DNA of 64,000 nt, taken from NCBI RefSeq assembly GCF_015476545.1, contig NZ_JADMKV010000012.1:1-64000 (forward strand), given 5' to 3'. Both the position numbers and the translations under genes were made by a program. Below the pieces are notes generated by a model. It was not told the origin of the DNA. It saw only the letters and a program-made list of their open reading frames with translations, and searched no databases. This DNA is from Methylobacter sp. BlB1 (GTDB lineage: Bacteria > Pseudomonadota > Gammaproteobacteria > Methylococcales > Methylomonadaceae). Shown piece by piece: positions 58,107 through 64,000 of the stretch (position 1 is the stretch's first letter; each line of letters begins with the position of its first letter).

Positions 58107-58900
58107 ACGATCCCTGGCATCCATTGCGTCGGTTTACCCAGGCCAGAATTGCTCAAGGTCGGTCCGGTTGCGGCCTGCCGACCTCGGCTCTGCTCGATTT
58201 CCAGATCGCCCATGCGGCGGCCCGCGACGCGGTGCATCAGCCCTGGTCGATCGATCGCTTCGCGAAGGGGGTCGAAGCGCTGGGGCTGGAAGCGCTCAGC
58301 CTGTCTACGCCGGTCGCCAGCCGGGTGCACTATCTGCAACGGCCAGACCAGGGACGCTGCCTGGATGAAGCAAGCCGCCGGCTGCTCAAATCACGAGCCG
58401 TTGAGGCCATCGATGTGGCACTGATCATCAGCAACGGTTTGTCGTCGACTGCCGTGGACTGCCATGGCCTAGCGCTGCTGGAAGCGATTATCGATACCTA
58501 TCAACGCAACTCTCTGCGCCTCGGCCCGATCTGCCTGGCGGCCAATGGCAGGGTGGCGCTATCGGATGAAATCGGCGCACTGCTCAATGCGCGCCTGGCT
58601 GTGATCATCGTCGGCGAAAGGCCCGGACTCAGCGCCGCCGACAGCCTTGGCATCTATTTGACGTACGCGCCGCGGATCGGTAATACCGATGCCGAGCGCA
58701 ACTGCATCTCCAACATCCGGCCGCCTGACGGCCTGTCCTATCAGGCTGCAGCCGCCAAACTGGCGTATTTGACTCATGAAGCACTGCGCAGGGGGCTTTC
58801 AGGCGTACAGCTCAAGGATGATATGCCGAAATGGCTGCTCGAACTCGACGATTCCACTCCAGAATCAAAATCAATAATTTCGACAGCTTTTTTGCGATAA
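58103..58900 (+). CDS. eutC: Ethanolamine ammonia-lyase small subunit
   Basis: EutC is the cobalamin-contacting small subunit of ethanolamine ammonia-lyase. The 265-residue protein has the N-terminal ARIAQGRSGCGLPTSALLDF, the VALIISNGLSSTAVDCHGL segment and GERPGLSAADSLGIYLTYAP, all characteristic. The end (DDMPKWLLELDDSTPESKS) is somewhat longer than usual. Its ATG overlaps the eutB stop, so the subunits are made in equal amounts. Confidence 0.95.
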   Translation: MNDPWHPLRRFTQARIAQGRSGCGLPTSALLDFQIAHAAARDAVHQPWSIDRFAKGVEALGLEALSLSTPVASRVHYLQRPDQGRCLDEASRRLLKSRAVEAIDVALIISNGLSSTAVDCHGLALLEAIIDTYQRNSLRLGPICLAANGRVALSDEIGALLNARLAVIIVGERPGLSAADSLGIYLTYAPRIGNTDAERNCISNIRPPDGLSYQAAAAKLAYLTHEALRRGLSGVQLKDDMPKWLLELDDSTPESKSIISTAFLR

Positions 58901-59092
58901 GAAAAAAGCTTTCGAACCTTGATGCCACATCACTCAATTTTTTTGTCTATTCATTTACGCATTGCCTACAAAATATTTTGCAAACCGCTGTAAGAAATTT
59001 TATTTTTAACGAGTCCGCAACTAAACACGCAATGGTCTTTCCATTCTTTTGCGTTCTCATAAAAAATAACCTGCTTTATATCCGGAGCCTAC

Positions 59093-60139
59093 ATGACCGA
59101 TGCCGCCATTAGTGAATCTGTACAAAATTATTACGGTGAAGTGCTTAAATCCAACCAGGATTTAAAGACCAGCGCCTGCTGCACACTGGATGCCATGCCT
59201 GGACATCTGCGCCCGCTGCTTGCCGATTTGCACCCGGAAGTGGTTGAGCGTTTCTACGGTTGCGGCTCGCCGCTGCCTCCGGCGCTTGGAGGCCGCACCG
59301 TATTGGATTTGGGCTGCGGTTCCGGACGCGATTGTTATTTGCTGTCCAGATTGGTAGGCGAGACAGGGCAAGTCATCGGCGTCGACATGACGGAGGCGCA
59401 GCTTGATGTCGCCAGGAGTCATTGCGATTGGCATGCCGAACGTTACGGCTACGCGCGCTCCAATGTCGAATTCTTTCATGGGCATATCGAAGATCTCGCG
59501 GCTATCGGCATGGCCGACAATTCTATCGATGTGGTGGTGTCGAACTGCGTCATCAATCTGTCGCCCGATAAAAAGCAGGTATTGGCGGAAGTCTTCCGCG
59601 TGCTCAAGCCCGGCGGCGAGCTTTATTTTTCCGATGTCTATGCCGACCGGCGCATTCCATCCGCGCTCAGACTGGACCCGGTGCTGTTGGGCGAATGCCT
59701 GGGCGGGGCTTTGTACTGGGAGGACTTTCGCCGCATCATGCAGGAGCTTGGCTGCCCGGATGTCCGCACTATCAAGAGTAATGCGATCACGCTGGATGAT
59801 CCGGAGGTCGTGGCCAAAATCGGCATGGTCAATTTCCGCTCGGTAACGGTCAGGGCTTTTAAAACGCCGCTGGAAGACCGCTGCGAGGATTTCGGGCAGG
59901 TCGCCGTCTATAAAGGCACATTGCCGGAATCGCCTCACTTTTTTGATCTGGACGATCATCACCATTTTGAAACCGGCCGGCCCTTGCGCGTCTGCGGCAA
60001 TACGGCCGATATGCTCGGTATGAGCCGTTTTGCCGAGCATTTTGAAATCTGGGGCGATAAATCCACGCATTTCGGCCTGTTCGATTGCGCACCGCCCAAT
60101 AAAAGCCTCTCACTTGAATCCGGGGCGGCCTGTTGCTGA
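59093..60139 (+). CDS. arsM: Arsenite S-adenosylmethionine methyltransferase
   Basis: ArsM methylates arsenite to mono- and dimethylated arsenicals. The 348-residue protein carries SAM motif LDLGCGSGRDCYLLSRLVG. The cysteines are well placed: Cys29 (SACC), Cys57 (YGCGSPLPPAL), Cys152 (NCVINLSPDK) and Cys202 (ECLGGALYW), with the same 28- and 50-residue spacings as the As(III)-binding Cys44/72 and 174/224 of the algal enzyme. A C-terminal GAACC may add a further thiol pair. GGAG precedes the ATG. No arsR or arsB lies next to it; the nearest arsenic-like gene is the dead ArsC homologue 4 kb away. Confidence 0.93.
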   Translation: MTDAAISESVQNYYGEVLKSNQDLKTSACCTLDAMPGHLRPLLADLHPEVVERFYGCGSPLPPALGGRTVLDLGCGSGRDCYLLSRLVGETGQVIGVDMTEAQLDVARSHCDWHAERYGYARSNVEFFHGHIEDLAAIGMADNSIDVVVSNCVINLSPDKKQVLAEVFRVLKPGGELYFSDVYADRRIPSALRLDPVLLGECLGGALYWEDFRRIMQELGCPDVRTIKSNAITLDDPEVVAKIGMVNFRSVTVRAFKTPLEDRCEDFGQVAVYKGTLPESPHFFDLDDHHHFETGRPLRVCGNTADMLGMSRFAEHFEIWGDKSTHFGLFDCAPPNKSLSLESGAACC

Positions 60140-60203
60140 TGCCTGAGCGACTGGAATCAGTTATGGCTGATTTCAGTTCCGAGATATTGATTAAAGTTAT
60201 TGA

Positions 60204-60707
60204 TCAGGGATAGATCAAGTTTTGGGTGGCAAAGCCCAGCGATTGCGCCTGATCGATCAAGGCTTGCAGGGTTTTCGGGTCCAGTGTCGGCGTGCGCGAC
60301 AGGATCCATAAGTAGTCGCGATCAGGTCCGGCAATCATGGCGTAGCTGTAGTTGGCTTTATCCAGGGCAATAATGTTATAAGCGCCATAGAACGGCCCGA
60401 AAAACGAAACTTTCAGGCGCCCGACATCAGGCGATTCAACAAAGTAAGCCTTGCCTTCGGCCGATTGGCGCTGACCGGTCTCGGCATTGAAACCGCTGTT
60501 CAACACGCTGACGCCGCCATCGCCCTTGAGGCTGTATTCGGCCGTGACATCGGTCAGGCCGCGTTCAAAGCTGTGGTCGAGGCGGGCAATTTCATACCAT
60601 TTGCCGAGGTATCGGTTGAGTTCGAAGCCGGTGACGGGTTTGACGCCGGACGGCAGGCCGATGCAGCCGGAAACCAGCATCAGTAGCAGCAAGGATAAAT
60701 AAGGCAT
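60204..60707 (-). CDS. blc: Outer-membrane lipocalin
   Basis: Blc is a bacterial lipocalin anchored in the outer membrane that binds lysophospholipids or fatty acids. The 167-residue protein has a signal peptide with lipobox LVSGC (Cys15). The lipocalin first motif is GFELNRYLGKWYEIARLDH, followed by YNIIALDKANYSYAMIAGPD and the LWILSRTP segment. It follows phrB by 17 bases on the same strand, so the pair is probably one operon. Confidence 0.94.
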   Translation of the reverse strand: MPYLSLLLLMLVSGCIGLPSGVKPVTGFELNRYLGKWYEIARLDHSFERGLTDVTAEYSLKGDGGVSVLNSGFNAETGQRQSAEGKAYFVESPDVGRLKVSFFGPFYGAYNIIALDKANYSYAMIAGPDRDYLWILSRTPTLDPKTLQALIDQAQSLGFATQNLIYP

Positions 60708-60724
60708 GGTTGAACCTCCGGATT

Positions 60725-62089
60725 TCAGTGAATGTGCCGAAACAGCGCTTTAGTCTGTTGGCTGCGCTGGGCGTGATCGATGATCGGCGCCGGATAATCG
60801 CCCGGCTGCGCCTGCCTGTACCATCGATGAATAACCGCGGCAGGGAAGGGCCGAAGCTCGGGCAGCCAGTGCTTGATGTAAACACAATCGGCATCGAATT
60901 TCTGCTGCTGCAGCCAGGGATTGAAAATACGGAAATACGGTTGCGCATCGCAGCCGGTCGAGGCCGCCCATTGCCAGTTGCCGTTGTTCACGCAGGGATC
61001 GTAATCGATCAGGTGCCGGGCAAAGTAACGCTCGCCCCATTGCCAGCTGATATGCAGGTCTTTGACCAGGAACGAAGCAGTGAGCAAGCGCACGCGGTTG
61101 TGCATCCAGCCGGTTTCATTCAGCTGCCGCATGCCTGCATCGATAATCGGAAAGCCGGTAAGTCCACAGGTCCAGGCTTCGAATTCATCGGGATTATTGC
61201 GCCAGGCGATTGCATCGTATTGCCGGTGAAAAGCCTGACCGAAAACGTGTGGAAAATGAAAGACGATATGGGTAAAAAAATCGCGCCAGTATAGCTGCCT
61301 GAGTAAAGGATGTTCGTCGCCCAGGGCTTCCACGATGCCGTAGTAAGCCTCCCGTATCGAGCAACAGCCGAATTTCAGATAGGCCGACAGGCCGGTCGTC
61401 GCTGCCAGAGCCGGAATATCGCGTTGCCGGGCATAGTCACGGCACTGATCCAAGCAGTTCAACAGTGCCGATGCAACCTTGCGTCCGCCTTGCAGCACAT
61501 TATGATGCGGCTTTTTGAATGTATTGATCAGTTCAGGATGGCTGTTGAGGGCAGTTGATCTGATCAGTATTCCGGGATTCAAGGACTGCGGCAGCGCGAC
61601 AGGAAACTGCCGGGCCTGCTTATGAAACGGCGTAAATATCAGATAGGGTTTTTGATTGTCTTTAAGGACTTGTTCCGGCTCGGTCAATAACAGGTCGCCG
61701 GCGCTATGGAAATCAAGCCCAAGCTGTCGGCATCGCTGCTGCAACTGAGCATCACGCCGCAGGCTGAACGGCGTGTAATCGCGGTTGACGAAGACGGCCT
61801 CGATCGATTCGTTGATTTGCAGCTGGCTGATCGCATTTTCAGGCAAGTCATGAAAACAATACAAGTCGCCGCCCTGTTCGGCGATTTGCTGTTGCAGGTC
61901 TTCCAAAGCCTGCAGCATAAACTGCAAGGCCGGCTGGCTCTGGTAGGCATGCGGTTCAATCTGCCGTGGATCGAAAATGAAAGTCGGCAGAACCTGTTCG
62001 GATTGGGCCAGCGCCGTGTTTAGGCCGATATTGTCGGACAAGCGTAAATCACGGCGAAAAATGAATAGGGATTTTCGATAGCGCGGCAT
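60725..62089 (-). CDS. phrB: Deoxyribodipyrimidine photolyase
   Basis: PhrB uses light energy to split cyclobutane pyrimidine dimers in DNA. The 454-residue class I CPD photolyase has the N-terminal alpha/beta antenna domain (LFIFRRDLRLSDN) and the FAD-binding helical domain with LRQLYWRDFFTHIVF, GLTGFPIIDAGMRQLNETG and WMHNRVRLLTASFLVKDL, holding the Trp chain, then YDPCVNNGNWQWAASTG. ATG 62089 is the first ATG; the frame opens at a TTG at 62101. No Shine-Dalgarno sequence is visible. Operon with blc. Confidence 0.96.
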   Translation of the reverse strand: MPRYRKSLFIFRRDLRLSDNIGLNTALAQSEQVLPTFIFDPRQIEPHAYQSQPALQFMLQALEDLQQQIAEQGGDLYCFHDLPENAISQLQINESIEAVFVNRDYTPFSLRRDAQLQQRCRQLGLDFHSAGDLLLTEPEQVLKDNQKPYLIFTPFHKQARQFPVALPQSLNPGILIRSTALNSHPELINTFKKPHHNVLQGGRKVASALLNCLDQCRDYARQRDIPALAATTGLSAYLKFGCCSIREAYYGIVEALGDEHPLLRQLYWRDFFTHIVFHFPHVFGQAFHRQYDAIAWRNNPDEFEAWTCGLTGFPIIDAGMRQLNETGWMHNRVRLLTASFLVKDLHISWQWGERYFARHLIDYDPCVNNGNWQWAASTGCDAQPYFRIFNPWLQQQKFDADCVYIKHWLPELRPFPAAVIHRWYRQAQPGDYPAPIIDHAQRSQQTKALFRHIH

Positions 62090-62366
62090 GTGATGAACCA
62101 ATGCTTTAGGGAAAAAGTTAAGCTGATCTCTACTGCATTTAGAGGTTTAGCGACCAAAATAGTTTTTGGCGGTCAAAAAACACCGCTCGCTGGCCGACAT
62201 ATGAAAGTTCGGAACGGTTCGGACTGTTGCATTAATCGGCCAAATGATTCGAATCATGGACAAGCGGGCGAAATAACCGAAAATCCTTAAGAAACGGGCC
62301 GATATCATCAGCGCATGAGCCCATGAGTGCTTTATTTGATACAGATTGCATCCGGAGGTTGTCTGC

Positions 62367-63113
62367 ATGTCAAAAACCTATCGCTCCGTTCCCAAAGGAT
62401 TCGCTTTGGCTTGCCTGTTGTCTCTGTGCAGCGCCGCTGCCATGGCCGAAGAGAGTTTCCTGAAGCAGCGCCAGGAGATGATCGATGTCATCAAGCTCGG
62501 CGTCAGGGGGAGCCAGCGGTTTCTCGACAAGGGCGCGCTCGATGAAAAAGTGCTGGATGCCATGCTCAAGGTGCCGAGGCATGAGTTCGTGCCGGAAGAT
62601 CAGATCCCTTACGCCTATGACAACAGGCCGCTGCCCATCGGTTACGGGCAAACCATTTCCCAGCCTTATATCGTGGCCGTCATGACCGATCTGCTGAATC
62701 TGGGAAAAGGCGACCGGGTGCTTGAAATCGGCACCGGCTCAGGCTATCAGGCCGCCATTCTGGGCGAGCTGACCGATTCGGTGTTTACCATAGAAATTAT
62801 CGAAGGGTTGGGTCGGCAGGCAGGGAAACACCTTGAACAGCTTGGCTATAAGAATGTGCGCACTCTGATCGGGGACGGCTATTACGGTTGGCCGTCCGAG
62901 TCGCCTTTCGATGCGATAATCGTCACCGCCGCGGCAAGCCATATTCCGCCGCCGCTGATCAAGCAGCTGAAACCGGGAGGGCGCATGATCATACCGGTCG
63001 GCAGCCGCTTCATGGTGCAGCATCTGGTGCTGGTGACCAAGGATGCGGACGGCAAGGTGACGACCCGGCAGATTCTGCCGGTTTCCTTTGTGCCGCTGAC
63101 CGGTGAGCACTAA
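62367..63113 (+). CDS. pcm: Exported protein-L-isoaspartate O-methyltransferase
   Basis: This second Pcm carries a signal peptide (FALACLLSLCSAAAMAEE), so it should work in the periplasm or be membrane-associated, where free SAM is not expected. The catalytic domain is intact, with [20 protein letters not shown], motif I VLEIGTGSGYQAAILGEL and GDGYYGWPSESPFDAIIVTAA. ATG 62367 follows GGAGG by eight bases, giving 248 residues. It overlaps nothing but is directly followed (no gap) by a membrane protein gene with spermidine-synthase-like features. Confidence 0.9.
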   Translation: MSKTYRSVPKGFALACLLSLCSAAAMAEESFLKQRQEMIDVIKLGVRGSQRFLDKGALDEKVLDAMLKVPRHEFVPEDQIPYAYDNRPLPIGYGQTISQPYIVAVMTDLLNLGKGDRVLEIGTGSGYQAAILGELTDSVFTIEIIEGLGRQAGKHLEQLGYKNVRTLIGDGYYGWPSESPFDAIIVTAAASHIPPPLIKQLKPGGRMIIPVGSRFMVQHLVLVTKDADGKVTTRQILPVSFVPLTGEH

Positions 63114-64000
63114 ATGACTGAAGCAAAACCGGCCCGCTCGTATCTGTTGGCGATAGCCATTATCTCGGCGTCCGCGCTGGCGTATGAGGTATTGCTGATG
63201 CGCCTGTTCTCGATCATCCAGTGGCACCATTTCGCTTATATGATCATCAGTCTGGCGCTGCTCGGGTATGGCGTCAGCGGCGTCTTTCTGGCGCTGAACC
63301 GCGATGCGCTGCAGCGCCGGTTCCCGGCCGCGATCACGGCCAACATGCTGTTGTTCAGCTTTTCGGTGCCTGTTTGCTTTGCTCTGGCTCAGATGATTCC
63401 CTTCAATCCCGAAGAGATTCTGTGGGCGCCGGTGCAATTGTTCTATTTACTTTTACTGTACCTGCTGCTGATGTTGCCGTTCTTTTTCGCGGCCAATGTG
63501 ATCGGCCTGTCTTTTTATCATTACCAGACCCGCGTGTCGTTTGTCTATGGGGCAGACCTGCTTGGCGCCGGTTCCGGCAGCATCGGCATCATCCTGCTGC
63601 TGTTTCTGCTGTTCCCCGAAAAGATTCTGACCGTTTTGACCGTGCTGGGCATTGCGGCGGCGGTCATCGTGGCGCATTACAGTTTTCAGGCGCAGCCGGA
63701 AGAGACGAAATTCCGGTTCAGTGCCGGCATTATTGTTGGTTTGGCGGCGACTGTGGCGATGACCGGCTGGCTCAGGCTGAATGTTTCGCCGTACAAAGGC
63801 GAGAGCCAGATGCTGAGGGTGCCGGGCACTAAAGTCATCGATCGCTATTCCAGTCCGTTGGGCCTGATTGACGTGGTCAAGAGCGCTATTACGCCGTTGC
63901 GCCACGCGCCGGGGCTGAGCCTCAATGCCACGACCGAACCGCCCGAACAGCTGGCCGTCTTTACTGATGCCGACAATATGACCGCGATCGATCGCTACGG
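63114..64000 (+). CDS. Polytopic membrane protein, possibly spermidine-synthase-like (partial)
   Basis: The frame starts with ATG 63114 right after the pcm stop and stays open to the window end, 295 codons without a stop. It begins MTEAKPARSYLLAIAIISAS and has at least six hydrophobic segments, including ALLGYGVSGVFLALNRDALQ, FYLLLLYLLLMLPFFFAA and YGADLLGAGSGSIGIILLL. This matches membrane-anchored proteins whose C-terminal half is a spermidine-synthase-like methyltransferase fold; that half would lie beyond the window, so the family is inferred. Coupling to a secreted Pcm hints at a shared periplasmic task. Confidence 0.75.
   Translation, partial: MTEAKPARSYLLAIAIISASALAYEVLLMRLFSIIQWHHFAYMIISLALLGYGVSGVFLALNRDALQRRFPAAITANMLLFSFSVPVCFALAQMIPFNPEEILWAPVQLFYLLLLYLLLMLPFFFAANVIGLSFYHYQTRVSFVYGADLLGAGSGSIGIILLLFLLFPEKILTVLTVLGIAAAVIVAHYSFQAQPEETKFRFSAGIIVGLAATVAMTGWLRLNVSPYKGESQMLRVPGTKVIDRYSSPLGLIDVVKSAITPLRHAPGLSLNATTEPPEQLAVFTDADNMTAIDRY

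Overview
The window is a stretch of gammaproteobacterial chromosome, most likely from a type I methanotroph or close methylotroph (Methylococcales). The main evidence is a lanthanide-type (XoxF) PQQ methanol dehydrogenase with its XoxJ periplasmic partner. A methenyl-H4F cyclohydrolase (fchA), a complete glycogen cluster and a housekeeping block of gammaproteobacterial type agree with this. No methane monooxygenase, mxaFI or rRNA gene is present, so the assignment rests on xoxF/xoxJ and overall gene content.

Layout. 0.3-12 kb is core housekeeping, nearly all on the + strand: accA, tilS, pyrG-kdsA-eno-ftsB-ispD-ispF-truD-uppP, a convergent Smr-domain gene, then surE-pcm. 12.3-18.2 kb is a heavy-metal RND efflux operon (CzcCBA/CusCBA type) on the - strand. 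18.2-19.8 kb is a decayed accessory patch: an IS630-type transposase remnant, the C-terminal remnant of an integron-like tyrosine recombinase, and a small secreted acidic protein with one RTX-like repeat. 19.8-28.9 kb holds an orphan secretin-N-domain protein and the glycogen/alpha-glucan genes glgA, glgB (- strand) and glgC, a GH57 enzyme and malQ (+ strand). 29-32.4 kb is xoxF, a TerB-like gene and xoxJ. 32.9-37 kb has lpxH, a periplasmic cyclophilin, cysS, fchA and a tRNA-Pro/Arg/His operon with a good sigma-70 promoter.

37-51 kb is a mosaic of single genes: trxC, a flavin/heme-utilisation-like protein, a zinc alcohol dehydrogenase, an NlpC/P60 lipoprotein, dctA, a PQQ-type sugar dehydrogenase homologue, a ferritin-like protein, a 2Fe-2S ferredoxin, efpL, rlmG, a previously unlisted 50-residue membrane protein, a CoA-binding protein, a YdjM-like membrane protein, a Tat-exported MepK/DUF882 protein and an LdtD-type L,D-transpeptidase. 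51-64 kb is more accessory: a Met/Gly-rich secreted protein, a di-heme cytochrome c, a DUF4410 protein, an arsenate-reductase-like protein that lacks its catalytic cysteine, VOC and DUF427 proteins, eutBC, arsM, phrB-blc, and a secreted second Pcm coupled to a membrane protein that runs off the window.

Points most worth a second look: ftsB seems to start at ATC; the LMW-phosphatase/ArsC homologue has Ser for Cys in its P-loop; a 13-bp palindrome made of two perfect DnaA boxes lies in an AT-rich gap; a 50-aa membrane protein has its own promoter and terminator; and an integron-type integrase remnant lies beside an IS630 remnant. I found no CRISPR array, prophage or clear new defence system. 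Starts were revised wherever a Shine-Dalgarno sequence, signal peptide or family alignment argued for it.
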